DNA from: a virus
Strand: one strand, 5' to 3'
DNA: 64,000 bases
IMG/VR virus record: IMGVR_UViG_3300030202_002193
Span: 20,539-84,538 of that record
Part shown: positions 48,851 to 56,886 of the stretch, in pieces
Layout: each line of letters starts with the position of its first letter
How positions within the stretch are numbered: the stretch's first letter is position 1
Position numbers and translations under genes: made by a program
Notes under the pieces: generated by a model
The model's input: the letters and a program-made list of their open reading frames with translations, nothing else
The model's database searches: none
What the model was told of the DNA's origin: nothing

Positions 48851-49992
48851 CAGATGAATTATTGATTAAGCCTAAGAGAAAATTAGGCACTGGAAGATAT
48901 GATAGGAAGTTAATAGAGAGGATGATTGATTTATCCGTAGCAGACAATTATGAAGATGCGGCTAAAGAATGGATTGCAACCGGTAATGTATATTGGGGAG
49001 ATATTGATGTGCCTAGTTGGTGGGAAGATAGGAGAGGCAGTTGTCTTTGTGGGCATAGCATCGTATATCATTTCGAAGTAGAGAATACAGAAAATGGTGA
49101 AATGATTTTAGTTGGTTCTGACCACATTAATTCTTATCACATTCTAAAGCAAATTGCACTTTCTACAGGAATGCAAGAATCTATGATTACAGATGAAATG
49201 ATAGATGAATGGATGAAGGTAAGAGTCGCTTCTATGATGCAAACTGCTTGGTGGCATAATAACGGTGAAATGTTCACAAGAATGTTTGACGCAGTTAAAG
49301 AATATGATATTAGGGTAAATGTAAGAGTTCTGAAGTGGCAATACAACGGAGAATATATGAGGAATATGCCTGTTACTGCAATACGCAAAGCGGGGAAAGG
49401 TTCTCCATCGGATTCGGACTACAAGATGGCTTCTATCGTTTGGAGATGGAACCATCCTGATAATCCTAAAGCCCAAGTAAATACTAGAGGCTACCCTACC
49501 GATAAACTTTGGACCGATTTAATTATGTTCTATTCTAGAATACAGGAATATATTCAGCAATGTGAAGATGAGGATATGAGGAATGCCCATCTTCTAAAAA
49601 CTGCGGAAAGGCGCAGAATGCTAAATAGCGTTTCCCTAAACTTAATTGAAGAAGATAGGAGGGCAATGGAACAGGCCATATTTGAAGATAGTTGCGACTA
49701 TTTCGGCATTGTTGGATTCCACGATTTCGATATAGAAAATAGCGAAATAGATGATTGGTCTAAGAGGTTTCTAAGGGACACAAAGCAACGGATTATTTCA
49801 GGCTATGACCTATCCACTAGACAGTTAATGAAGTTAGAAGAAATTCTAAGAGATGATACTCCCCCAACCCCTAAGCAAATTAGATATTTACTTAGGTTAG
49901 GTTATGATGGAGAAGTAGAAGGGTTGAGCAGACAAAGGGTTAGCAAATTAATAGATGATTTGATAGCAAAAGGCACAGGACTCGAATACTAA
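48847..49992 (+). CDS. Zinc-containing phage-type protein
   Basis: 381 residues. Near residue 60 the sequence GSCLCGHSIVYHFEVENTEN ... MILVGSDHIN matches a phage C-x-CG ... VGS-H/V domain seen in many phages (function unknown). The C-terminus (PPTPKQIRYLLRLGYDGEVE) resembles small 'T-x-Q-I-x-Y-L-x-x-LG' modules found in phage helicase and host-interaction proteins. Predominantly helical middle. Role unknown. Confidence 0.5.
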   Translation: MTDELLIKPKRKLGTGRYDRKLIERMIDLSVADNYEDAAKEWIATGNVYWGDIDVPSWWEDRRGSCLCGHSIVYHFEVENTENGEMILVGSDHINSYHILKQIALSTGMQESMITDEMIDEWMKVRVASMMQTAWWHNNGEMFTRMFDAVKEYDIRVNVRVLKWQYNGEYMRNMPVTAIRKAGKGSPSDSDYKMASIVWRWNHPDNPKAQVNTRGYPTDKLWTDLIMFYSRIQEYIQQCEDEDMRNAHLLKTAERRRMLNSVSLNLIEEDRRAMEQAIFEDSCDYFGIVGFHDFDIENSEIDDWSKRFLRDTKQRIISGYDLSTRQLMKLEEILRDDTPPTPKQIRYLLRLGYDGEVEGLSRQRVSKLIDDLIAKGTGLEY

Positions 49993-50045
49993 CGCAGGGC
50001 TTTAATAGGTAATGCAAACTAAATAAAATAGAAGAGGTGAATTGT

Positions 50046-50246
50046 ATGATAAGTTTAACAATTTTGAATGAAACAGGACATACTTCGCTATCCCTTGAGG
50101 CTAGTGAAGTTATAGAGCAGATTAATACCCATCCTACAGATTGGGTATTTATTGATGGAGAAATGGTGACAAGAGAGAACCTTTCTTCAGTCAATTGGGA
50201 CGATGTTGATTCAGTTGTTTTGACTCCGGCAATTGTCGGTGGTTGA
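50046..50246 (+). CDS. Ubiquitin-like (ThiS/MoaD-type) protein ending in GG
   Basis: 66 residues; ATG 50046 chosen because AGAGGTGAATTGT lies directly upstream (an in-frame GTG at 50037 would hide that site). Strand MISLTIL, strand HTSLSLEA, helix SEVIEQINTHPTD, then WVFIDGEMVTRENLSSVNW and DDVDSVVLTPAIVGG, with the order and terminal Gly-Gly of ThiS/MoaD-type beta-grasp ubiquitin-like proteins. It would be adenylated at the C-terminal Gly by an E1/ThiF-type enzyme; such an enzyme and a JAMM protease are encoded 2.5 kb downstream in the same gene series. Protein conjugation or sulfur transfer are both possible. Confidence 0.75.
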   Translation: MISLTILNETGHTSLSLEASEVIEQINTHPTDWVFIDGEMVTRENLSSVNWDDVDSVVLTPAIVGG

Positions 50247-50295
50247 ACCAACTCAACGGGAAGGGGGAAGCCCCTATTCTATTGGAGGTTTTTCG

Positions 50296-50559
50296 ATGTA
50301 TTTTAGAAATGCAGAAGAATGTAAAAGAGTGATAGAATCTTTTATGGAAGATTTGAGTCCTCTAGATAGAACAAAACTAAATATCGTTTTCTCCAATTTA
50401 GGAGAAAAGACAGACAGGGAAAAACAATGGAGTATGATACAGGCATTTAGAAAGTGTCTTTGGAGTATTCCTGAAGCGGTAGAAAGAGGGTTTACTAATT
50501 GGTTATTAGAAGAACTACCAAACAGAAAGGCCGCACTAGAATATCATGGGGAAATATAA
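50296..50559 (+). CDS. Small protein after Ubl gene
   Basis: 87 residues from ATG 50296 (GGAGGTTTTTCG upstream). Charged helical protein (FRNAEECKRVIESFMEDLSP). A longer reading from 50233 would overlap the Ubl gene without a ribosome site. Function unknown. Confidence 0.5.
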   Translation: MYFRNAEECKRVIESFMEDLSPLDRTKLNIVFSNLGEKTDREKQWSMIQAFRKCLWSIPEAVERGFTNWLLEELPNRKAALEYHGEI

Positions 50560-50727
50560 ATGAAAGAAAAAGACCCCGAATACGAAGAAAGCAGTTGGTC
50601 GTATAAAAATAGGATTGCGACTAAATGTAGAATATGTGGTAGGCAACTTCTCCTACCCGAAGAAATGAAAAAGGAAGTACATGCAGAATGCGATAAAAAT
50701 TTAGATAATAATACATATATGATGTGA
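50560..50727 (+). CDS. Small zinc-ribbon protein
   Basis: 55 residues from ATG 50560 right after the preceding stop. CRICGRQ and later HAECD form a Cys/His set. Function unknown, in the Ubl/TFB operon. Confidence 0.55.
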   Translation: MKEKDPEYEESSWSYKNRIATKCRICGRQLLLPEEMKKEVHAECDKNLDNNTYMM

Positions 50728-50731
50728 TAAG

Positions 50732-51964
50732 ATGAGATTATACATAAACAATGGAAGTACAGATAGACTAACAACTGAAATAACTATAGAAGAAGGAAGA
50801 GATTTCATACCTAATGGACGCATTTATACTGTAAGTCCAAACTGGAATGCCAAGGGAGACCCCTTGCTTTCAGGATTAAGCAGTTTTTGGCAAAAACGCA
50901 TTAGGTGTAGGTATAACTACGAAAGCGTGCTTAAAATAAAAACCTACCCTATTCATATTAAGAAGAATAAGGGCTATTTCATAAACGGAACTAGAATCGG
51001 AATCAAAGGTATGTCTATGGTCTTAGCGAGACTAACCTATGCTTCGTGTTTAGAACAAAGTGATTCTAAGATGACATCTATTTTTATAGATGCTATGAAT
51101 ATACCCGAACAAGTTTCATATGCGTTAGAAAATCGTGCGCCGTATAGTTTTTATGAAAATTATACTTTGCAAGAAGTACGATTGAATGTAGAGCCTATTG
51201 GGAATAAAAAATATGCGATAGAGATATCTGATTCTATTTGGGGTGAAATTTCACAAAGGGATTTAGTAACCTTTGTCAATACTTATCGTGATAACCTGAA
51301 GAGAGGTTCGTGGAGTCAATTAAGCCCTAAGAAATTATATGGGAAACTTATGCAAGCAGAACCATCCGATTCAGAACTGAAAGTAATGAAAGCCTTTCTT
51401 TCCCAAAACAGAACCCAAGATATAGTCGAAAAAAGAGCAAAGGAATTAATTCAAGAAACTTGTGATTTAATGCCTAACAATTTCTTCTATTACAAGATAG
51501 ATGTAGAGGAAAACGGGACTATAGAGAAGGCAGGGCTGAAAATTACTAACCAAGATAACGAATGGTTATTTATTAGAGGTAGAAAATACGATTGGATGAT
51601 TCGTAAGGCGAGTAATCGTGCTAGTAGACAATCAGTAAATACCTTCGTGTATAATCAAGTAACTAAGAGGGAGAAGACAGGACAAATTAAAAATGAAGAA
51701 GGCGTATGGGTAGACACCTACGAAGAAATAACCTCCTTCCAATGGAGAGGGCCTATTTGCGTAGATAATCTAGCATTTAACGGCGCACAATCTATTGGCG
51801 ACCAAATGGTAGCAAGAGCATATGCCTTCCTGAATGATTCTGTTACTATTAATTTAGTAAGTACAATTAATTCCTATCTAAACAAAAAAGACATGTCTGA
51901 AAATAGATTAGACTTTGAAGGAATGATAATGGATGATGTGGAGTCCTTGATATGTCCTGTGTAG
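50732..51964 (+). CDS. Large protein of Ubl/TFB cluster, unknown
   Basis: 410 residues, ATG 50732 after GTGATAAG. Mixed alpha/beta. A C-terminal stretch SFQWRGPICVDNLAFNG followed by a helix recalls an E2 core (HPN...ICL-D-x-L) in a loose way. It sits between the Ubl and the TFB/E1/JAB genes, so it could be a target, an E2-like partner or an unrelated early protein. The overlap of 13 bases with TFB places it in one operon. Not recognised as any family. Confidence 0.5.
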   Translation: MRLYINNGSTDRLTTEITIEEGRDFIPNGRIYTVSPNWNAKGDPLLSGLSSFWQKRIRCRYNYESVLKIKTYPIHIKKNKGYFINGTRIGIKGMSMVLARLTYASCLEQSDSKMTSIFIDAMNIPEQVSYALENRAPYSFYENYTLQEVRLNVEPIGNKKYAIEISDSIWGEISQRDLVTFVNTYRDNLKRGSWSQLSPKKLYGKLMQAEPSDSELKVMKAFLSQNRTQDIVEKRAKELIQETCDLMPNNFFYYKIDVEENGTIEKAGLKITNQDNEWLFIRGRKYDWMIRKASNRASRQSVNTFVYNQVTKREKTGQIKNEEGVWVDTYEEITSFQWRGPICVDNLAFNGAQSIGDQMVARAYAFLNDSVTINLVSTINSYLNKKDMSENRLDFEGMIMDDVESLICPV

Positions 51965-52782
51965 AGTGTGGTAGTAGTAATTTTAATTTTGATGAAAGAT
52001 TGGGAGAAAGGATTTGTATTAATTGCGGTTTAGTAGAAATAACCGAGATATTTGAACAAAGCGTTTCCCAATACAATTCAAATGGAGAATTAGTTAGAGA
52101 GTCTACCTTTAGGAATACCTTGGGTACTACTAATAGGAATAGATATGATGTTAGCGAAAGCAACATACAGACGGGCCTAGTTTACTGCAATCTAGTTTTG
52201 TCTTCTATCGCAACAAACCATCCTCTTAGAGATAGGGTAGAAGAATGCTATATTTCCCTCTTTAGAGGGAATGTATTTAGTAACAAATACAGTTATGAAA
52301 ATAGAGCAACGGCCTTGGTATATTATGTTTTGAAGGAAAATGGGATTGCTATTAAGATGAGTGATGTTCGTAAGGAATTTGAATGTGATATGCGCAAGGT
52401 GAATAAATTAACTAGGGTGATTGCAAAACACTTTGGTAATTCCGGTGTATATGCTAGGGACAATATAGTTTCTCTTTTAGATAAGACTTCTAGAGAAGTG
52501 AATGATACTGCGGAATTCATTACATTGTGTCAAGAGATGCACATAGCCGTCAATCCTATTTTAGAAGAAAATGATTTTACTAAAGGGAGGACTTATTGTG
52601 CCGCAATATGTCTAATAGTAGCGAGTGCTAATTTAATGCAAATAAAACAAAGGGACTTGGCTAAACGAGCCGGATTTGATATTTCCACGATTCGTGTTCA
52701 GGCTAAGAAGATTCTAGGTATGTTAGGATATAACAATCTAAAAGAAATTAGTGGAAAAACAATAGGAGATATGATAAAATGA
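51952..52782 (+). CDS. tfb: Transcription factor B (TFIIB homologue)
   Basis: 276 residues. Zinc ribbon with Cys3, Cys6, Cys22 and Cys25 (CVECG ... CINCG), then a linker with the B-finger area (NSNGELVRESTFRNTLGTTN), and two cyclin-like repeats (SIATNHPLRDRVEECYISLF; DFTKGRTYCAAICLIVASAN), including a helix-turn-helix end RAGFDISTIRVQAKKILGML. TFB recruits RNA polymerase to TBP-bound TATA promoters in archaea, so this virus could redirect host transcription. Placed directly before the E1-like gene with a four-base overlap. Confidence 0.85.
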   Translation: MSCVECGSSNFNFDERLGERICINCGLVEITEIFEQSVSQYNSNGELVRESTFRNTLGTTNRNRYDVSESNIQTGLVYCNLVLSSIATNHPLRDRVEECYISLFRGNVFSNKYSYENRATALVYYVLKENGIAIKMSDVRKEFECDMRKVNKLTRVIAKHFGNSGVYARDNIVSLLDKTSREVNDTAEFITLCQEMHIAVNPILEENDFTKGRTYCAAICLIVASANLMQIKQRDLAKRAGFDISTIRVQAKKILGMLGYNNLKEISGKTIGDMIK

Positions 52783-53333
52783 GAAAAGTATTAATTATAG
52801 GTGCAGGTGGAATTGGGAGTTTTCTAATTCCTCTATTGAAAAAGACGGGACTGTATAACATTACAGTAGCAGACCCCGACATTGTAGAGAATAAAAATCT
52901 ACCCTACCAAAATTACGAAAGGATAGATGTAAATAAAAATAAAGCGAGTGTTATGTATGAGAGATATGGGCTATCGGGTGCGATTCCTCATAAGATTCTA
53001 ACACTTGGTCAAATGAAAGGATTTGATTTAGTTATATCTTGTGTAGATAATCTAAGTTTACGAAGGACATTATATCGTAGCGATTTTACTTGGTTAGATT
53101 TGAGAGCGCAAGGTCGCAATGCGGCTTTTATCTCTTCAGATTCTAGTCCTGAAATGTGGGACACAATGTTGGCTGGACCTGATGGAAGTTTTTCTTGTCA
53201 AGGAGATTCTTGGGATGGAAGTAATAAAAATGTTCACTTTATGCAAGTGGCAATTGCTGGAATGGCGGCTGAATGGATTCAGCGTTGGTTCAACAAAGAA
53301 GATGTTGGGCTTTTTAAGGTGGTAAATGTATGA
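52779..53333 (+). CDS. E1/ThiF-like adenylating enzyme
   Basis: 184 residues. The Rossmann start has GAGGIGS (residues 8-14), then VADPDIVENKNLPYQNYE (the DxDxVExxNLxRQ equivalent) and VISCVDNLSLRRTLYR. These are the ATP and Ubl-tail binding elements of E1/ThiF/MoeB enzymes. It lacks the two C-x2-C zinc pairs of ThiF/MoeB and is short (184 versus ~245 residues), but keeps a Cys region (FSCQGDSW) that could act in thioester or sulfur transfer. Coupled by ATGA overlaps to TFB and to the JAMM protease gene. Confidence 0.75.
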   Translation: MRKVLIIGAGGIGSFLIPLLKKTGLYNITVADPDIVENKNLPYQNYERIDVNKNKASVMYERYGLSGAIPHKILTLGQMKGFDLVISCVDNLSLRRTLYRSDFTWLDLRAQGRNAAFISSDSSPEMWDTMLAGPDGSFSCQGDSWDGSNKNVHFMQVAIAGMAAEWIQRWFNKEDVGLFKVVNV

Positions 53334-53806
53334 CTAAAATAATGGGAGATGAATTAGGCCCCGACTATAAAGTTGGCATAGTTTCTACTTGGGAATTAAA
53401 TCCTGAAATTACAGAAGAGTTCCTATCTGAAATATGGAAGGCTTCTACAGAAATACTTCCAAAATTGGAAGTTCAAGTTGTTATTGATAATAACGACAGG
53501 CTACACATTAGTAGTGGTACTGCTGGCTATGTTGATTTCAAAGTAGACCCAATCGGAATGAAACTTCCTATCAAGTGTTGGATTCATACCCACCCATTCG
53601 GTTCTGCGTATTTTAGCGGAACTGACATTAGAACAGTTTCTATTTGGGAACCTATGATGGAATCTGCAATAGTATTAGGTGGCAATGGCCACTATGGAGT
53701 TTGGGAAAAATTCAAACCAAAGCAATTGATTATCTATCGAGATTATGAATATGAGAGAGTGCAACTTTGGGGATATGGTACTTATGGATATGGTGAAGAA
53801 GAATGA
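53330..53806 (+). CDS. JAB/JAMM metalloprotease
   Basis: 158 residues. IHTHPFGSAYFSGTD (His86, His88, Ser96, Asp99) is the complete JAMM zinc-protease motif H-x-H-x7-S-x2-D. JAMM enzymes remove ubiquitin-like proteins from targets or process Ubl tails. Together with the Ubl and E1 genes it forms a minimal reversible conjugation set. Overlaps both neighbours by four bases. Confidence 0.8.
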   Translation: MTKIMGDELGPDYKVGIVSTWELNPEITEEFLSEIWKASTEILPKLEVQVVIDNNDRLHISSGTAGYVDFKVDPIGMKLPIKCWIHTHPFGSAYFSGTDIRTVSIWEPMMESAIVLGGNGHYGVWEKFKPKQLIIYRDYEYERVQLWGYGTYGYGEEE

Positions 53807-54063
53807 AATTGAGAAATCGTAGAATATTAGAATACTTATTAGAAGAAGTAGAAATTGGAGATGTAGTCAATTCTCAAGAGGCTATTACTATTCTAATAAA
53901 CAAGAAGGGTAGTGTTCGTAGTGGACGCTCATCTTATGTATATCGAAATATGGCATTTATTCCTAATGTTAGGGGAATGGCACATCTGCTCAGAGTTTCA
54001 GGACACTTTGAAAGGTGCGAAGATAGCCCAAGGAAGAAAACAAATTGGAGGAGAGTATCATGA
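53803..54063 (+). CDS. Winged-helix-like paralogue 2
   Basis: 86 residues, ends HFERCEDSPRKKTNWRRVS. Pattern match with the 45591 protein (AITILINKKGSVRSGRSSYV ... WRRV) suggests a duplicated small DNA-binding winged helix. Encoded after the JAMM gene with a four-base overlap. Confidence 0.5.
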   Translation: MKLRNRRILEYLLEEVEIGDVVNSQEAITILINKKGSVRSGRSSYVYRNMAFIPNVRGMAHLLRVSGHFERCEDSPRKKTNWRRVS

Positions 54064-54332
54064 AGCAATGGATTATTAGGAAGATAATTGGTTTAATGGG
54101 CAGGGTCTATGTTTTCTTAGATAAGTTTCTGACTCACGATACTAGAGAGGTTTTGGGAGTACCGATTGATGAAGACTTTCAGAAAATGTCTAGAAAGCAA
54201 CTCTGTAGATATATCGAAGTCAAACTAGGTTGGGAAGATAATGACTTTTGGAATTTAGAATCAACGCAGAAGATTAGACTATGTTGCCAAGTAGCAAGAT
54301 TAAATAAATTTAGTTTAGGTGAAGAAGAATGA
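54060..54332 (+). CDS. Small helical protein
   Basis: 90 residues from ATG 54060 (GGAGGAGAGTATC upstream). Starts with a hydrophobic helix (MKQWIIRKIIGLMGRVYVFL), then charged. Could be membrane-associated; function unknown. Confidence 0.5.
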   Translation: MKQWIIRKIIGLMGRVYVFLDKFLTHDTREVLGVPIDEDFQKMSRKQLCRYIEVKLGWEDNDFWNLESTQKIRLCCQVARLNKFSLGEEE

Positions 54333-54559
54333 TTAAAACGATAGGAAGATGGATTGGGTTTTTGCCTCTAACAGAAGAAAGCGCAAGCGGAATAAAAAGT
54401 GAAAGTTTGGATAAAGGTATTGTTCATTGGGGAAGTAAAGGAGACACCAATGGATTAAAGATTGGAGATAAAATACACTTCGATATTAACAAGGTCGCCT
54501 ACAAAAGTAGTGACTATTGGATTATTGATGCGGATTATATTTACGGGGTGATTGAATGA
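54329..54559 (+). CDS. Small beta-rich protein
   Basis: 76 residues, ATG 54329. Hydrophobic start (MIKTIGRWIGFLPLTEESAS), then GDKIHFDINKVAYKSSDYWI. Coupled by overlap to the chaperonin gene. Function unknown. Confidence 0.5.
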   Translation: MIKTIGRWIGFLPLTEESASGIKSESLDKGIVHWGSKGDTNGLKIGDKIHFDINKVAYKSSDYWIIDADYIYGVIE

Positions 54560-56064
54560 TTTTATTTGGAGAAGAAGTAAGAGAAAAACTACTACAAGGG
54601 ATTAATCTTGTAGCAGATACAGTAAAGCCGACGCTAGGGCCACAAGCACACAATGTAATCTTGCAAGGTAATCCTCCAATTATTATTAATGACGGAGTTA
54701 CTATTGCTAAGTATGTTTCTCATCCGGACCCATATGTTTCTATGGGAATTAAACTAGTTCAGAACATTGCTTCTAAGGCTCAATCAAATGCAGGTGATGG
54801 AACCACTACTGCCTGTTTAGTTGCGGCGGCTCTTTGTAATGGATTGTCTAAATATAAAATAAATGATATCCATACTGTAAAGTCTAATCTAGAAGAAATT
54901 AGAGATGCGATATTACAAGGCATTGTCGAACAAACTAAAGAAATTAGTGACGAATATATTTTGCATATTGCCACAATTGCATCTAATAACGATGCCACAA
55001 TGGGTAAATTAATTTCAGAAGTAATAGATGTTGTTGGCCGTGATGGAATTATTACGGTGAACGAAGGCAATCAACTAGAAACTACCTTCGAAGTTACAGA
55101 TGGATTAGAAATAGATGAAGGGTATTTTAGTCATTTAATGGCGAATGACCCATCAGGTATTTGTGAATTGAAGAACCCTTTGGTTTTAGCAACTAACAAA
55201 CACCTAATTAATTTTGCAGATATTCTTCCAGCACTAGAACTTGCTTCTAATAAAGGTAGGCCAATTCTTATTTTTGCAAAAGCAATTCAAGGTTCTGCTC
55301 TTAACAATACGGTAATGAATATCGTAGACGGAAGAATACAGGCTTGTATTGTAAAAGCACCGAACTTCGGAGATGCCCAACTAGATGAGTTAGGAGATAT
55401 TGTTGCCTTGATGGGTGGTAAGTTATTCAGTGATGAAAACAATGACGATATCGCTACTGTAAAGTTTGAAGATTTTGGCTCTTGTGAAAGAGTAACTATT
55501 ACTTCAGAATCCACAGTACTAATTGGAGGTAAAGAGAACATAGACGATAGGGTATCTTCTCTTAAATTAAGATACGAAGAAGCAACTTCTAACTATGATA
55601 AACTAAGATTACAAAAGAGGATGAGTAGGCTTCAGGGAGGAGTGGCGGTAATTTCTGTTGGTGCGGCTTCTAGTATAGAAATGAGAGAAACTAAAGAAAG
55701 GTTAGATGACGCTATTAATGCCACCAAAGCCGCTTTATCCGGTGGGATTATTGTAGGCGGAGGAATCGGACTCGCTAATGCTACTACTGTTTTAGATGGA
55801 AAGATACACCCTCAATTAGAAATGATTGTTACGGACGCATTAATGCACCCGTTACTTACCCTTGCAGAAGGAAAGGACTTAGACGCTATTGAGTTAGGAT
55901 TAACTAACACACACGGTTTTAATGCTTTAACTAGAGAGAAGATGTGCTTGTCTAATGCAGGGGTTATTGACCCTGCTAAAGTTACTATCAGCAGTTTCAC
56001 TGTTGCTATGTCTATTGCAATCTTATTCTTAACTACAGATGTAGCAGTATTGTTGGAGGAATAG
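54556..56064 (+). CDS. Group I chaperonin (GroEL/HSP60-like)
   Basis: 502 residues. VKPTLGPQAHNVIL, INDGVTIAKYV, AGDGTTTACLVAAALC, the apical ACIVKAPNFGDAQLDELGDI and the equatorial GGVAVISVGAASSIEMRETK ... DAINATKAALSGGIIVGGGI follow GroEL order closely. It is about 40 residues shorter than GroEL and ends VAVLLEE without the GGM repeat tail. No GroES gene is visible. A virus-encoded group I chaperonin may fold viral capsid or replication proteins; bacterial-type origin suggests gene transfer. Confidence 0.9.
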   Translation: MILFGEEVREKLLQGINLVADTVKPTLGPQAHNVILQGNPPIIINDGVTIAKYVSHPDPYVSMGIKLVQNIASKAQSNAGDGTTTACLVAAALCNGLSKYKINDIHTVKSNLEEIRDAILQGIVEQTKEISDEYILHIATIASNNDATMGKLISEVIDVVGRDGIITVNEGNQLETTFEVTDGLEIDEGYFSHLMANDPSGICELKNPLVLATNKHLINFADILPALELASNKGRPILIFAKAIQGSALNNTVMNIVDGRIQACIVKAPNFGDAQLDELGDIVALMGGKLFSDENNDDIATVKFEDFGSCERVTITSESTVLIGGKENIDDRVSSLKLRYEEATSNYDKLRLQKRMSRLQGGVAVISVGAASSIEMRETKERLDDAINATKAALSGGIIVGGGIGLANATTVLDGKIHPQLEMIVTDALMHPLLTLAEGKDLDAIELGLTNTHGFNALTREKMCLSNAGVIDPAKVTISSFTVAMSIAILFLTTDVAVLLEE

Positions 56065-56066
56065 TA

Positions 56067-56180
56067 ATGTTCGAAGATAAGAACATTGTAAGAATGACTA
56101 TTGTTTACGAAGATGGTTCTATGACCATTCTAACTAAAAACAAAGACGGTTCTATGGCGGTTAAGAGGAGAGAGAAATGA
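56067..56180 (+). CDS. Small protein after chaperonin
   Basis: 37 residues from ATG 56067 (GTTGGAGGAATAGTA upstream): MFEDKNIVRMTIVYEDGSMT then basic. Coupled to the next gene by an ATGA overlap at 56177. Function unknown. Confidence 0.5.
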   Translation: MFEDKNIVRMTIVYEDGSMTILTKNKDGSMAVKRREK

Positions 56181-56275
56181 AACTTTGTCCTAAGTGTGGA
56201 AATGATTGCCTACCCTATTCTTTAAGGAGATGGGGCATGTGCATAGAATGTAAGAAGAGTGAAGTCGATGAATAA
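56177..56275 (+). CDS. Small zinc-ribbon protein
   Basis: 32 residues: MKLCPKCGNDCLPYSLRRWG then CIECKKSEVDE. Four or five cysteines in C-x2-C pairs. Overlaps both neighbours (ATGA, ATGAATAA). Function unknown. Confidence 0.55.
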   Translation: MKLCPKCGNDCLPYSLRRWGMCIECKKSEVDE

Positions 56276-56669
56276 AAGAGCAGTAACCGTTACATTACCA
56301 GCCCCACATGCGGCAGAAGTAAAGTGTCCTATTTGCGAAGGAAACAAATGTAAGGTTTGTAAACTAACAGGGACCATGAAGATTAAAGTCGCCCCCAAGA
56401 TACCTATTCAGAGAGCGCACATAATAAAATATGTTAGAGATAACATACACGAAGTCGCTGGAGAATTAACTAGAATGTATGGCTTAGTACCTGAAGTAGC
56501 AACTAGAGAAATAGTAGAGGTAGAGGAAGGCCAGTATGAAATCGTGCAGATTTCTAGTTTGGGAGGGGCCTGTTGGGTAGCCAATAGATTAGACTCTTTA
56601 GAATCCCCAAGATATTTTATCTCCAAAACAGATTTAGATAAATTTAAGGGAGGGTTAATGATTGAGTGA
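56268..56669 (+). CDS. DnaJ-zinc-finger-like protein
   Basis: 133 residues from ATG 56268. CPICEGNKCKVCKLTGTM holds the C-x2-C-x-G ... C-x2-C-x2-TG arrangement of DnaJ central zinc repeats (CxxCxGxG), one and a half repeats long, without a J domain. Placed near the chaperonin; a chaperone partner is a possibility, but other zinc functions fit too. Confidence 0.5.
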   Translation: MNKRAVTVTLPAPHAAEVKCPICEGNKCKVCKLTGTMKIKVAPKIPIQRAHIIKYVRDNIHEVAGELTRMYGLVPEVATREIVEVEEGQYEIVQISSLGGACWVANRLDSLESPRYFISKTDLDKFKGGLMIE

Positions 56670-56886
56670 TTTAACATTAAGAGGAAGAGTAGCGAGAAAT
56701 GCTACAGATGAGATACAGATATATTCGGGAGAATATTGGAAAAAACAAGTTGTAGATATCAGATGGTATTCTAATGATAAGCCGACTAAAAAGGGCATTA
56801 GAATGAATCTAGAAGAAGCGACTAAGATACATACCATTCTAACTAGAATACTTTCGGAGGAGAGCGAAGATGTGGAAATGGATTAA
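56662..56886 (+). CDS. PC4-like transcriptional coactivator
   Basis: 74 residues from a TTG start at 56662 (GGGAGGGTTAATGA upstream). YWKKQVVDIRWYSNDKPTKK followed by GIRMNLEEATKI matches the PC4/Sub1 core (V-D-I-R-x-Y ... K-K-G-I-x-L). PC4-type proteins bind single-stranded DNA and act in transcription or replication; they occur in some viruses. Together with TFB it forms a viral transcription set. Confidence 0.65.
   Translation: MSDLTLRGRVARNATDEIQIYSGEYWKKQVVDIRWYSNDKPTKKGIRMNLEEATKIHTILTRILSEESEDVEMD

Noticed and set aside
54556-56064. Group II chaperonin (thermosome)
   Set aside because: Sequence order, apical KAPNFGD and GGVAVI-x-VGA motifs are group I type.
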